From: Parvibaculum sp040216885
GTDB taxonomy: Bacteria; Pseudomonadota; Alphaproteobacteria; Parvibaculales; Parvibaculaceae
Assembly: GCA_040216885.1 (NCBI GenBank)
Contig: JAVJOG010000002.1
Location: forward strand, 1-64,000
DNA: 64,000 nt
Reading direction: 5' to 3'
The translations under genes were made by a program, and so were the position numbers. Below the pieces are notes generated by a model, which searched no databases, was not told where the DNA came from, and was given only the letters and a program-made list of their open reading frames with translations. Positions 48,195-57,488 of the stretch are shown here, one piece after another (within the stretch, counting starts at the first letter, position 1; each line of letters starts with the position of its first letter).

Positions 48195-48470
48195 TCAGTA
48201 TTCGCCGCTGAGGTCGGGCATGAAGGGGATGCTGTCGAACGAGACCGGCTGGTAGACGATTGCCCAAGCAACGCCGAGCCAGATCAGCCCCGAGATCAGC
48301 GTCGTGACCACGACTTTCCGAAGCAGTTGCGGGGCGACGGGCGCGCCCGGATCGGTGCCGGGTGCGACGTCGCCGTTTCCGGCCGGGGCGCGGACGCCCC
48401 AAGGCAGGACGGCGAAAAACGTCAGCCACCAGAGGACCAGATAGATCGCCAGACCGGCCGTCCAGGTCAT
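48195..48470 (-). CDS. DUF1467 family membrane protein
   Basis: A 91-residue protein with two membrane helices (about 6-24 and 55-73) joined by the family-specific loop FFAVLPWGVRAPA followed by GTDPGAPVAPQLLRKVVVTT. DUF1467 is an alphaproteobacterial family of unknown function, commonly found next to methylmalonyl-CoA epimerase and proS, as here. The ATG at 48470 has a G-rich ribosome site. Confidence 0.88.
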   Translation of the reverse strand: MTWTAGLAIYLVLWWLTFFAVLPWGVRAPAGNGDVAPGTDPGAPVAPQLLRKVVVTTLISGLIWLGVAWAIVYQPVSFDSIPFMPDLSGEY

Positions 48471-48499
48471 TCGTCCCCCCTACCCGCCTTTTCGGCCGC

Positions 48500-48904
48500 T
48501 CAAGCCTGTTCCAGCTCGACCAGCGTTCCGTTGATATCCTTCGGATGCAGGAAGACAACCGGCTTGCCATGGGCGCCGATGCGCGGCTTGCCGGTGCCGG
48601 TGATGGTGACGCCTTCGGCGTTCATCTTGTCGCAAGCCGCGTCGATGTCGTCGACCTCGATGCAGATGTGATGGATGCCACCCTTCGGGTTCTTCGCCAG
48701 AAAACCGGAGATCGGCGAATTTTCGCCCAGCGGCTCCAGCAGCTCGATCTTGGTGTTGCCGAGATCGACGAAAACGGTGGTAACGCCATGGTCGGGCTGC
48801 GGTACCGCATCCGACACTTTTGCGTTGAACTTCTTGCGGTAAAGCTCGCCCGCCGCCCTGACGTCGGGGACGGCGATGGCGACGTGATTGAGGGGACCAA
48901 GCAT
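48500..48904 (-). CDS. mce: Methylmalonyl-CoA epimerase
   Basis: A 134-residue vicinal-oxygen-chelate protein (two beta-alpha-beta-beta-beta modules) that interconverts the R and S forms of methylmalonyl-CoA, linking propionyl-CoA breakdown to succinyl-CoA. Metal ligands fit His7 in LNHVAIAV, the histidine in GIHHICIEV, and the C-terminal Glu in LVELEQ. The ATG at 48904 with AAGGA eight bases upstream is preferred to the frame's ATG at 48940. It lies between rnj and the DUF1467 gene. Confidence 0.92.
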   Translation of the reverse strand: MLGPLNHVAIAVPDVRAAGELYRKKFNAKVSDAVPQPDHGVTTVFVDLGNTKIELLEPLGENSPISGFLAKNPKGGIHHICIEVDDIDAACDKMNAEGVTITGTGKPRIGAHGKPVVFLHPKDINGTLVELEQA

Positions 48905-48979
48905 CGGGATTTCCTTAACCGTTGAATTCGAATGATCCATGTTTAGGCCGGTTTTCGGACGTGGGCAAGCAAGCAGCCC

Positions 48980-49028
48980 CCCGCCCCAAACCGCTTACAA
49001 CGGTTTCACCCTCCCCAAAGGGAGGGTG
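48980..49028. repeat. Two-hairpin intergenic repeat, copy 2
   Basis: Between rnj and mce, AAACCG (48988-48993) pairs with CGGTTT (49001-49006), followed at once by a 9-bp stem, CACCCTCCC (49007-49015) with GGGAGGGTG (49020-49028), around CAAA. A GCCCCCCGCCCC lead precedes it. The arrangement matches the copy at 41101-41160. Confidence 0.55.
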
Positions 49029-49049
49029 AAAAGAGCGGATGCGTCCGAC

Positions 49050-50738
49050 CTAGATGCGCGTGACGACCACCGCCACCTGGGGCTTCTTGCCCCATTCGCG
49101 GCGCAGCGCGCCGCGCACGGCGCGGCGGAGAAATTCGGCCACTGTGTCGTCGTCGCCGCGGCGCTTGGCGGGCAGGCGGTCGAATGCTGTGTCGATGGCG
49201 TCGAGCGCGATGTCCTCGAAGTCCGTGCCGTTGCCATCGTCCTCCGGCAGGCCCATCAGGCGGACCTGCGGGTCGCCGCGAAGCTGGCCTTTGCCGTCGA
49301 GCACGACGCTGACGAAAGCCGAGCCGGCAAAGGCCAGACGGCGGCGCTCCTGCACGGCGCCTTCATCCGACGCGGTGAGGACATCGCCATCGAGATAGAT
49401 GCGGCCGGACGGGGCTTCGTCGATGATTTCGGCCGGGCCCGGCGCGAGGCGGACCATCAGGCCGTTGCGGATGACGACCTGTTGCGGCACCTGAAGTTCG
49501 CGGGCCAGCGCCGCGTGTTCGGCGAGGTGGCGAGCCTCGCCGTGAACCGGCACGGAAATTTCGGGCCTGATCCATTGATACATACGGGCCAGTTCGTCGC
49601 GACAGGGATGGCCCGAGACGTGGACGAAGTGATCCTTCTCGGTGATGACGCGGATGCCGCGCAGCGCCAGCGTGTTTTGCAGATCGAAGATCGAGACCTC
49701 GTTGCCGGGGATGACGCGGGAGGAAAAGACCACGCAGTCGCCCTTCTCCAGCACGATGTTGGGGTGGCCGTCCTCGGCGATGCGGGCGAGCGCGGCGCGC
49801 GGTTCGCCCTGGCTGCCGGTGCAGATGAAGAGCACTTTTTCGCGCGGCAGGTAGCCTGCGTCGTGTTCGGTGAGGAAGGGCGGCAGGTCTTTCAGGTAAC
49901 CGGCGTCGCGCGCCGCGGCGACGACGCGGTACATCGCGCGGCCGACCAGAACGGCGTGGCGGTCGCAGGCGGCGGCGGCGCGGGCGATGCTTTCGAGGCG
50001 GGCGACGTTGGAGGCGAAGGTGGTGACGGCCACCCTGCCCTCCATGGGGCGGATCAGTTCGATCAGGCTTGCGGCGACATCGGCCTCCGACCCGGAGGTG
50101 CCGGGCGAAAAGACGTTGGTGGAATCGCAGACGATGGCGCGCACGCCCTCGTCGCCGATTTCGGTGAGGCGGGCGATGTCGATGTCGTCGCCGAGCACGG
50201 GGTCCGGATCGATCTTCCAGTCGCCGGTGTGCATGACGAGACCGAGCGGGGTGCGGATGGCGAGCGCGTTCGGTTCGAGGATCGAGTGGGTCAGCGTGAC
50301 CAGTTCGATGTCGAAGGGGCCGAGGTCGAAGCGGTGACCGAGAGGGATGATGTGCAGGGGCACTTCGCCCTCGAGGCCGGCTTCGATCAATTTGCCGCGC
50401 ACCATGGTCGCGGTGAAGGGCGTCGCATAGACCGGGCAGCGCAGGCGCGGCCAGAGATGCGCGACGGCGCCGATGTGATCTTCATGCGCATGCGTCAGCA
50501 CGATGCCGAGCAATTCTTCGCGGCGGTCCTCGATGAAGGCGGGGTCCGGCATGATCAGATCGACGCCGGGCGTGCGCTCGTCGCCGAAGGTGACGCCCAG
50601 ATCGACGATGATCCATTGGCGGCCGTCTTCCGGTCCGTAGCCGTAGAGATTGAGGTTCATGCCGATTTCGCCCGAGCCGCCAAGCGGCAGGAACAGGAGT
50701 TCGTCGTCGGCTTTCGGAGATGCAGGAGATTTGGTCAT
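49050..50738 (-). CDS. rnj: Ribonuclease J
   Basis: A 562-residue metallo-beta-lactamase/beta-CASP ribonuclease with 5'-exonuclease and endonuclease activity in mRNA turnover and rRNA maturation. The zinc motif THAHEDHIGA holds His83, His85, Asp87 and His88; VMHTGDWKIDPDP, CDSTNVFSPG, FICTGSQGEPRAAL and HVSGHPCRDEL are the later family motifs. It is common in alphaproteobacteria alongside RNase E. It lies downstream of birA in the nuo-birA-rnj-mce array. Confidence 0.95.
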   Translation of the reverse strand: MTKSPASPKADDELLFLPLGGSGEIGMNLNLYGYGPEDGRQWIIVDLGVTFGDERTPGVDLIMPDPAFIEDRREELLGIVLTHAHEDHIGAVAHLWPRLRCPVYATPFTATMVRGKLIEAGLEGEVPLHIIPLGHRFDLGPFDIELVTLTHSILEPNALAIRTPLGLVMHTGDWKIDPDPVLGDDIDIARLTEIGDEGVRAIVCDSTNVFSPGTSGSEADVAASLIELIRPMEGRVAVTTFASNVARLESIARAAAACDRHAVLVGRAMYRVVAAARDAGYLKDLPPFLTEHDAGYLPREKVLFICTGSQGEPRAALARIAEDGHPNIVLEKGDCVVFSSRVIPGNEVSIFDLQNTLALRGIRVITEKDHFVHVSGHPCRDELARMYQWIRPEISVPVHGEARHLAEHAALARELQVPQQVVIRNGLMVRLAPGPAEIIDEAPSGRIYLDGDVLTASDEGAVQERRRLAFAGSAFVSVVLDGKGQLRGDPQVRLMGLPEDDGNGTDFEDIALDAIDTAFDRLPAKRRGDDDTVAEFLRRAVRGALRREWGKKPQVAVVVTRI

Positions 50739-50747
50739 GGGCCTAAA

Positions 50748-51515
50748 CTAGTGCGTCGTGGCCGGAAAGAACACATCGCCGGCCGAAACGAGGCGCAGCG
50801 TGCCGTCGGCGAGGCGGAGCTGCAACGCGCCGTCTGGCGCGAGGCCTTCGAACGTACCGTCGAATGTTTCCTGCGCGAGGCGCACGGTGAGGCGCTCGCC
50901 GAGGCCTGCGGCGCGTGCGAGCCAGGCTTCGCGGATGGCAGCGAAGCCTTGCACACCGCGCCAGACAGCGAGCCAGCGTTCGAAGGCGGCGGCGAGCGCC
51001 GCCAGCGCCTCATCGGGCGCGACAGGCGGCGCACCGATGGCCGGAAGCGAGGTTGCCGGGAACTCGACGCCTTCTGGATGGCCTGAGAGATTGATGCCGA
51101 TGCCGATGGCGAGCCATGTGACTTCGGCGCCGGCGACGCCGGAAGATTCTAGCAGGATGCCGGCGAGCTTGGCGCGCTCATGCAGCAGGTCGTTCGGCCA
51201 TTTGAGGCGCAGGCCGGCACGCGAGGGCGGCGGCAGCAGCGCTTCGACCGCGTCGAAGACGGCGACGGCGGCGACAAAGGAAAGTTCGCCGGCCTGACGC
51301 GCGCCGCAGCGGGGCGTGAGATAGAGCGTGCCCATGAAATTGCCGGGCGGCGCGACCCAGCTTCGGCCGCGCCGGCCGCGACCGGCGGTCTGGCGTTCGG
51401 CGACGATCCAGAGCGGGCCGGGTTCGCCCGCCTCGCCGAGGCGGCGGGCTTCCTCGTTGGTGCTGTCGATTTCCGCGAAGCGGCGAAGCGCGACACCTGG
51501 CGGGAGATCGGCCAT
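50748..51515 (-). CDS. birA: Biotin-[acetyl-CoA-carboxylase] ligase
   Basis: A 255-residue biotin-protein ligase that attaches biotin to carboxylase carrier proteins. AERQTAGRGRRGRSW is the biotinyl-AMP-binding loop, KWPNDLLHERAKLAGIL the catalytic lysine region, and a small SH3-like C-terminal domain follows. The N-terminal helix-turn-helix of E. coli BirA is missing, so it is a ligase without repressor function. It starts six bases after the nuoN stop and is probably part of the nuo transcript. Confidence 0.94.
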   Translation of the reverse strand: MADLPPGVALRRFAEIDSTNEEARRLGEAGEPGPLWIVAERQTAGRGRRGRSWVAPPGNFMGTLYLTPRCGARQAGELSFVAAVAVFDAVEALLPPPSRAGLRLKWPNDLLHERAKLAGILLESSGVAGAEVTWLAIGIGINLSGHPEGVEFPATSLPAIGAPPVAPDEALAALAAAFERWLAVWRGVQGFAAIREAWLARAAGLGERLTVRLAQETFDGTFEGLAPDGALQLRLADGTLRLVSAGDVFFPATTH

Positions 51516-51521
51516 CGCCGG

Positions 51522-52970
51522 TCAGGGCATCAGCGCGCCGACCGCAACCTGCGATGCGACGATGAGCGGCGCCGGATAGAGCACGAAGAACAGCGTGAAG
51601 ACGCTCGATATGCCGAGCACCGCCGTCAACTCGCCCGGCATCGGCTGTTCGAAGGCCTCGGCCGGTTCGTCGAAATACATGATCTTGACGATGCGCAGGT
51701 AGTAGAAGGCGCCGACGACGCTGGCAAGTACGCCGATGACGGCCAGCGGATAGAGGCCGGCCTGTATCGCCGGCGCGAAGACATAGAACTTGCCGAAGAA
51801 ACCGGCGAGCGGCGGGATGCCGGTCAGCGAGAACATCAGCATGGCGAGCATGGCCGCGACCATCGGCTGATTGCGCGAGAGACCGGCGAGGTCGCCGCTG
51901 GCTTCGACATAACCTTCCAGGCGGCGCATGGCGAGGATGCAACCGAAGACGCCGGCGTTCATCACCACCGAGATGACCATGTAGATCAGCACGCCGCGCA
52001 CGCCTTCGGGCGTGCCGGCGGCGAGGCCGACAAGCGCGAAACCCATGTGGGAAATCGACGAGTAGGCCATCAGGCGCTTGATGTTGGTCTGGCCGATGGC
52101 GGCAAAGGCGCCGAGCACCATCGAGGCGATGGAGATGAAGACGACGATCTGCTGCCATTCGGCGAGCATCGAGGGGAAGGCGCCGAAGAGGAGACGCAGC
52201 AGCAGCGCCATGGCCGCGACTTTCGGCGCGCCGGCGAAGAAGGCTGTGACGGGCGTCGGCGCGCCTTCATAGACGTCGGGCGTCCACATGTGGAAGGGGA
52301 CCGCCGAAATCTTGAAAGCGAGGCCCGCCAGCACGAAGACGATTCCGAAGACGACGCCGAGATTTGTGCCTTCGGACGAGAGCACCGCGGCGATCGCGTC
52401 GAACTCGACGCTGCCGGTGAAGCCGTAGATCAGCGAGGCGCCGTAGAGCAGCATGCCGGAGGCAAGCGCGCCGAGGACGAAATATTTGAGACCGGCTTCG
52501 GAGCCGCGGCCGCTGTCGCGGTTGAAGGCGGCAATCACGTAGAGCGCGAGGCTTTGCAGCTCAAGGCCCATGTAGAGCGCGATCAGGCCGTTGGCCGACA
52601 CCATCATGAACATGCCGAGCGTCGCCAGCACGATCAGCACCGGGAATTCGAAGCGGTCCATGCCTTCGTGGCGGACATAGGAAAGCGACATCACCATGGC
52701 GGCGGCGGCGGCGAGCAGGATCAGCAGCTTCATGAACTTCGCGAAGCCGTCGACAATGAACATGCCGCCAAAAGTGTGGATCGTGATGCCGGGTTCGACG
52801 ACCAGAAAGGCCGCGACCAGCAGGAAGAGGCCGAGCGCGCCGTAGCTTGCCTCGCGCGCCGTGCAGTCCTTGCGGAAGACGCCGTACATCAGCAGCGCCA
52901 TGGCGCCGACGGCCAGCAGGATTTCGGGGAACGCCGGCAAGAGCGGGGGGACGGTCATTGCATTTTCCAT
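51522..52970 (-). CDS. nuoN: NADH-quinone oxidoreductase subunit N
   Basis: A 482-residue antiporter-like membrane subunit of complex I with about 14 helices. The proton-channel signatures are present (VSANGLIALYMGLELQSLALYVI with the key Glu, KISAVPFHMWTPDVYEGAPTPVTAFFAGAPK with Lys and Pro-broken helices). The ATG at 52970 has GGGAG nine bases upstream. It follows nuoM by 12 bases and is the last nuo gene before birA. Confidence 0.96.
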   Translation of the reverse strand: MENAMTVPPLLPAFPEILLAVGAMALLMYGVFRKDCTAREASYGALGLFLLVAAFLVVEPGITIHTFGGMFIVDGFAKFMKLLILLAAAAAMVMSLSYVRHEGMDRFEFPVLIVLATLGMFMMVSANGLIALYMGLELQSLALYVIAAFNRDSGRGSEAGLKYFVLGALASGMLLYGASLIYGFTGSVEFDAIAAVLSSEGTNLGVVFGIVFVLAGLAFKISAVPFHMWTPDVYEGAPTPVTAFFAGAPKVAAMALLLRLLFGAFPSMLAEWQQIVVFISIASMVLGAFAAIGQTNIKRLMAYSSISHMGFALVGLAAGTPEGVRGVLIYMVISVVMNAGVFGCILAMRRLEGYVEASGDLAGLSRNQPMVAAMLAMLMFSLTGIPPLAGFFGKFYVFAPAIQAGLYPLAVIGVLASVVGAFYYLRIVKIMYFDEPAEAFEQPMPGELTAVLGISSVFTLFFVLYPAPLIVASQVAVGALMP

Positions 52971-52982
52971 TTGCCGTTCTCC

Positions 52983-54527
52983 CTATCGGCCCGTGAAGAG
53001 GGCGGCGATCTCAGACATCGTCCCTGCCCCTTCGGCCAGCCGATGCGCTTCGACGGCGGCGTTGTAGTTCGATACCAGGTTTTCGACCGACACGGCCGTC
53101 ACATCCATGATCGGCGCCGGATAGATGCCGAAGAAGAGCGTGGCGGCGAAGAGCGGCGCAAGCGTCGCAACCTCGCGGCGGTTGAGATCGGCGATCGATT
53201 TCAGCGTGTCCTTCTCGAGCGCACCAAAGACGATGCGCCGGTAGAGATAGAGCGCGTAGCCGGCGGCGAGAATGACGCCGGTGGCGGCGATCGCGCCGAC
53301 CCAGGTGTTGACCTTGAAGGCGCCGACGATGGTGAGGAATTCGCCGACGAAACCGCTGGTGCCGGGCAGGCCGACATTGGCCATGGTGAAGACCATGAAG
53401 ACCAGCGCATAGAGCGGCATGCGATTGACGAGGCCGCCATAGGCCGAAATCTCGCGCGTGTGCATGCGGTCGTAAATGACGCCGACGCAGAGGAAGAGCG
53501 CGCCCGAAACCCAGCCGTGGCTCAGCATCTGGAAGATGCCGCCCTGCACGCCCTGCTGATTGGCGGCGAAGATGCCCATGGTCACGAAGCCCATGTGGGC
53601 GACGGACGAATAGGCGATCAGCTTTTTCATGTCCTCCTGCACCAGCGCCACGAGCGAGGTGTAGACGATGGCGATGAGGCTGAGGCCGAAGACCAGCCAG
53701 GCGAGATCGGCCGAGGCGACCGGGAACATCGGCAGCGAAAAACGCAGGAAGCCGTAGCCGCCCATCTTCAGGAGGATGCCGGCCAGAATGACCGAGCCCG
53801 CCGTCGGCGCTTCGACGTGCGCGTCGGGCAACCAGGTGTGGACCGGCCACATCGGCATCTTGACCGCGAAGGAGGCGAAGAAAGCAAGCCACAACCAGAA
53901 TTGCATGTCGGCCGGGAAGTCATGCGCCAGCAGCACGGGAATGCTGGTGGTGCCGGCCTCCCAGTACATCGCCATGATGGCGAGCAGCATCAATACCGAG
54001 CCGGCCAGCGTGTAGAGGAAGAACTTGAAGCTCGCATAGATGCGGCGCTTGCCGCCCCAGACGCCGATGATCAGGAACATCGGGATCAGGCCGCCCTCGA
54101 AGAAGAGATAGAAGAGCACGAGATCGAGCGCGCAGAAGACGCCGATCATCAGCGTTTCGAGCACAAGGAAGGCGATCATGTATTCCTTGACGCGGGTGTC
54201 GATCGACGTCCAGCTCGCCAGGATGCAGGCTGGCATCAGGAAGGCCGTCAGGACCACGAAGAGCACCGAAATGCCGTCGACGCCCATGTGGTAGTCGATC
54301 GCGCCGCCGAGCCATTCGGCGCGCTGCACGAACTGGAAATCGGCCGTCGTCGGGTCGAACTGCGCCCAAATGTAGAGCGAGAGGACAAAGGTGACGCCGG
54401 TGGTCCAGAGCGCCACATAACGTGCGTTGCGCGCGACAGCGGCCTCGTCGCCGCGCACCGTCAGGATGATCAGCGCGCCGACAAGCGGGAGAAAGGTGAC
54501 AAGAGAAAGGATGTAGCCGTCGGCCAT
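52983..54527 (-). CDS. nuoM: NADH-quinone oxidoreductase subunit M
   Basis: A 514-residue antiporter-like proton-pumping subunit with about 14 helices. Key segments are the conserved Glu near LYFLFFEGGLIPMFLIIGVWG and the lysine helix FFASFAVKMPMWPVHTWLPDAHVEAPTAGSVI. The ATG at 54527 shares its A with the nuoL stop (TGATG) and is better spaced from GGGAG than the in-frame GTG at 54530. Confidence 0.96.
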   Translation of the reverse strand: MADGYILSLVTFLPLVGALIILTVRGDEAAVARNARYVALWTTGVTFVLSLYIWAQFDPTTADFQFVQRAEWLGGAIDYHMGVDGISVLFVVLTAFLMPACILASWTSIDTRVKEYMIAFLVLETLMIGVFCALDLVLFYLFFEGGLIPMFLIIGVWGGKRRIYASFKFFLYTLAGSVLMLLAIMAMYWEAGTTSIPVLLAHDFPADMQFWLWLAFFASFAVKMPMWPVHTWLPDAHVEAPTAGSVILAGILLKMGGYGFLRFSLPMFPVASADLAWLVFGLSLIAIVYTSLVALVQEDMKKLIAYSSVAHMGFVTMGIFAANQQGVQGGIFQMLSHGWVSGALFLCVGVIYDRMHTREISAYGGLVNRMPLYALVFMVFTMANVGLPGTSGFVGEFLTIVGAFKVNTWVGAIAATGVILAAGYALYLYRRIVFGALEKDTLKSIADLNRREVATLAPLFAATLFFGIYPAPIMDVTAVSVENLVSNYNAAVEAHRLAEGAGTMSEIAALFTGR

Positions 54528-56458
54528 CACTGCGCTCCCCCGAGCATGAACCAGGTCACCAGGCCGGCGACGCCGAGCAGCATGGCAAAGGCATAGTGGT
54601 AGAGATAACCGCTCTGCAGCCTCACGACGCCACGCGTAATGTCGAGGACACGCGCCGAAATGCCGTCAGGCCCCCAGCCGTCGATGATGCGGCCGTCGCC
54701 CTGCTTCCAGAACAGGCGGCCGAGCCAGAAGGCCGGGCGGACGAACAGGAAGTCGTAGATTTCGTCGAAGTACCACTTGTTGAGCAGGAAGTTGTAGAGC
54801 GGCTCCTGCGTGCGCGCGAGCTGCTTTGGAATGTCGGGCCGCGCGATATAGAAAAGCCAGGCGGTGGCGAAGCCGACAATCATCATCAGCGTCGGCACGA
54901 AGGGCACCCATTCCGGCACATTGTGGAACTCGTGCATGATGTGGTTCTCGGCGCCGCGATAGACCGCCTCAAGCCAGAATGCCTCGTGAGCATGGCCGAT
55001 GAAGAGCGGCGCGAAGAGGAACCCGGCGCCGAGCGCGCCAACCGCCAGAATGAACAGCGGCACCAGCATGACGAGCGGCGACTCGTGCACATGGGCAATG
55101 GTTTCGTTCGAGGCGCGGGATTCGCCGTGGAAGGTCATGAAGATCAGGCGCCATGAATAGAACGAGGTCAGCAGCGCCGCCGCGACGGTGAGCGCGAAGG
55201 CATACATGTGCGCCGGGTTGTGGGCCGCAAACGCCGCTTCGATGACCGCATCCTTGGAATAGTAACCGGCGGTGAAGGGGAAACCGGTCAGCGCAAGTGT
55301 GCCGATGACCATCATCAACCAGGTGACGGGGATCATCTTGAAGAGGCCACCCATCTTGCGCATGTCCTGTTCGTCGCTCATCGCATGGATGACGGAACCC
55401 GAGCCGAGGAACAGGAGCGCCTTGAAGAAGGCATGGGTGAAGAGGTGGAACATCGCCACTTCATAGGCGCCGACGCCGATGGCCACGAACATGTAGCCGA
55501 GCTGCGAACAGGTCGAATAGGCGATGACGCGCTTGATGTCGTTCTGCACGAGGCCGACGGTCGCGGCGAAGAAGGCCGTGGTGGCGCCGATGACCGTGAC
55601 GACGGTGAGCGCATAGGGTGAAAACTCGAAAACCGGCGACAGGCGCGCCAGCAGGAAGACGCCGGCGGTGACCATGGTCGCCGCGTGGATCAGCGCCGAA
55701 ACAGGCGTCGGGCCTTCCATCGCGTCGGGCAGCCAGGTGTGCAGGAAGAACTGCGCCGACTTGCCCATGGCGCCCATGAAGAGCAGCAGGCAGGCCGTGG
55801 TGACAACCGGCACGTCGTAGCCGAGGAAGGAGAAGGTTTCGCCGGCAAGCTCCGGGATCGCCTTGAAGACCGTGTCAAAATCGACCGAGCCGACCGTCAG
55901 GAAGAGCGTCGCGATGCCGAGGATCAGGCCGAAGTCGCCGATGCGATTGACGACGAAGGCCTTGATGGCGGCGGCATTGGCGCTGGGTTTCTGGTACCAG
56001 AAACCGATCAGCAGGTAGGAGGCGAGACCGACACCTTCCCAGCCGAAGAAGAGCTGCACGAAATTGTCGGCTGTCACCAGCATCAGCATGGCGAAGGTGA
56101 AGAGCGACAGATAGGCAAAGAAGCGCGGCTGGTGCGGGTCGTGGCTCATGTAGCCGATCGAATAGATGTGCACCAGCGCCGAGACGACGTTGACGACGAC
56201 CAGCATCACGGCGGTCAGCGTGTCGATGCGCAGGCGCCAGTCGGCCTCGAAGCCGCCGGAATCGATGAAGGTCAGCACCTGCACGGTGGTTGTTTCGCCG
56301 CCGAGACCGACCGAGACCAGAGCGACGACCGACAGCAACGCGGAGACGACGAGAAGGCTCGAGGTAACGATCTGCGCGCCGCGGACACCGAGCCAGCGGC
56401 CGAAAATGCCGGCGATCAGGAAGCCAAGAAGCGGCAGAAAGACGATGGCCGAATACAT
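54527..56458 (-). CDS. nuoL: NADH-quinone oxidoreductase subunit L
   Basis: A 643-residue subunit, the largest antiporter-like pump of complex I, with about 16 helices and the long C-terminal lateral helix that braces NuoM and NuoN. Signatures: QLFFGWEGVGLASYLLIGFWYQK, GKSAQFFLHTWLPDAMEGPTPVSALIHAATMV and AYSTCSQLGYMFVAIG. It follows nuoK by six bases. Confidence 0.96.
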   Translation of the reverse strand: MYSAIVFLPLLGFLIAGIFGRWLGVRGAQIVTSSLLVVSALLSVVALVSVGLGGETTTVQVLTFIDSGGFEADWRLRIDTLTAVMLVVVNVVSALVHIYSIGYMSHDPHQPRFFAYLSLFTFAMLMLVTADNFVQLFFGWEGVGLASYLLIGFWYQKPSANAAAIKAFVVNRIGDFGLILGIATLFLTVGSVDFDTVFKAIPELAGETFSFLGYDVPVVTTACLLLFMGAMGKSAQFFLHTWLPDAMEGPTPVSALIHAATMVTAGVFLLARLSPVFEFSPYALTVVTVIGATTAFFAATVGLVQNDIKRVIAYSTCSQLGYMFVAIGVGAYEVAMFHLFTHAFFKALLFLGSGSVIHAMSDEQDMRKMGGLFKMIPVTWLMMVIGTLALTGFPFTAGYYSKDAVIEAAFAAHNPAHMYAFALTVAAALLTSFYSWRLIFMTFHGESRASNETIAHVHESPLVMLVPLFILAVGALGAGFLFAPLFIGHAHEAFWLEAVYRGAENHIMHEFHNVPEWVPFVPTLMMIVGFATAWLFYIARPDIPKQLARTQEPLYNFLLNKWYFDEIYDFLFVRPAFWLGRLFWKQGDGRIIDGWGPDGISARVLDITRGVVRLQSGYLYHYAFAMLLGVAGLVTWFMLGGAQ

Positions 56459-56464
56459 TCTGCC

Positions 56465-56773
56465 TTACCCCTTCATCACGTTGATGTCTTCGACCGCGAT
56501 GGAGCCGCGGTTGCGGAAGTAGACGACCAGAATGGCAAGGCCGATGGCTGCCTCGGCGGCCGCGACCGTCAGGACGAAGAGCGCGAAGACCTGGCCCACC
56601 AGATCGCCGAGATGGGCGGAAAAGGCGACGAGATTGATGTTGACCGCGAGCAGCATCAATTCAATCGACATCAGGATGACGATGACGTTCTTCCGGTTGA
56701 GGAAGATTCCGAAAATGCCGAGCGTGAAAAGGATCGCCGCCACTGTCAGATAATGTCCGAGGCCGATTGCCAT
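56465..56773 (-). CDS. nuoK: NADH-quinone oxidoreductase subunit K
   Basis: A 102-residue three-helix membrane subunit (homologue of ND4L). The two conserved membrane glutamates are in helix 2 (IVILMSIELMLLAVNINLVAF) and helix 3 (VAAAEAAIGLAILV). There is a gap of about 70 bases from nuoJ, longer than the other nuo spacings. It is placed between the peripheral-proximal and distal pump modules. Confidence 0.96.
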   Translation of the reverse strand: MAIGLGHYLTVAAILFTLGIFGIFLNRKNVIVILMSIELMLLAVNINLVAFSAHLGDLVGQVFALFVLTVAAAEAAIGLAILVVYFRNRGSIAVEDINVMKG

Positions 56774-56842
56774 TCTCTATATCTCCTGTCCCTTCGCGCA
56801 CGATGCGCGGGGGACCAGTCCCCTCTTCTCTCGTTGCGCCCG

Positions 56843-57457
56843 TCAGAGACCCTGACCGGGCTCGACCTTCTTCATTTCGACGGCCTGATCGCGCGTCCGC
56901 CCGACCTGATCCGCGATGACCTGACGTTTCACATTCGGCTTGTGGCGCAGCGTCAGCACGATGGCCCCGATCATCGCGACCAGCAGGATCAGGCCCGCCG
57001 CCTGGAACAGATAGGCGTATTGCGTGTAGATGAGCTGGCCGAGCGCCCGCGTGTTGTGGACGTCGGAAATTGCAGGCGCGGGCGCCGCGGCGAAGCCCGC
57101 GGCATCCGGCGACACGATCCATGCGCCGAGCACCAGCAGCAGTTCGACGAGCAGGATCAGACCGACCAGCGCGCCGACGGGCAGATATTGCAGATAGCCC
57201 TCACGCAGATCCCGGAAGTCGACGTCGAGCATCATCACGACGAACAGGAAGAGCACCGCGACCGCGCCGACATAGACGATAACGAGGATCAGGGCCAGGA
57301 ACTCGGCGCCGAGCAGCACGAACAGCGCGGCCGAATTGAAGAAGGCCAGGATCAGGAACAACACCGAGTGAACGGGATTGCGCGCAGCGATCACCATGAA
57401 GCCCGCGGCGACGGTTATGCCCGCGAAAAGATAAAACGCGATGGCGGTGGCAATCAT
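56843..57457 (-). CDS. nuoJ: NADH-quinone oxidoreductase subunit J
   Basis: A 204-residue membrane subunit (ND6 homologue) with five helices: IATAIAFYLFAGITVAAGFMVI, the conserved tyrosine/glycine helix VIVYVGAVAVLFLFVVMMLDV, and so on. The C-terminal tail (about 165-204) is hydrophilic and basic then acidic. I chose the ATG at 57457 (MIATAIAF); the open frame further upstream is not supported. Confidence 0.95.
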   Translation of the reverse strand: MIATAIAFYLFAGITVAAGFMVIAARNPVHSVLFLILAFFNSAALFVLLGAEFLALILVIVYVGAVAVLFLFVVMMLDVDFRDLREGYLQYLPVGALVGLILLVELLLVLGAWIVSPDAAGFAAAPAPAISDVHNTRALGQLIYTQYAYLFQAAGLILLVAMIGAIVLTLRHKPNVKRQVIADQVGRTRDQAVEMKKVEPGQGL

Positions 57458-57488
57458 ATGGACCCCTCGTCCCCTCGACGATCTTCGT

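Noticed and set aside
48939..51086. Plus-strand open frame opposite RNase J
   Set aside because: Shadow of rnj and birA coding strands; no motif, no ribosome site.
51180..54596. Plus-strand open frame of 1138 codons opposite birA, nuoN and nuoM
   Set aside because: The translation is extremely charged and repetitive (His/Asp/Glu/Arg), mirroring hydrophobic codons of membrane subunits on the real strand; no start signal or domain.
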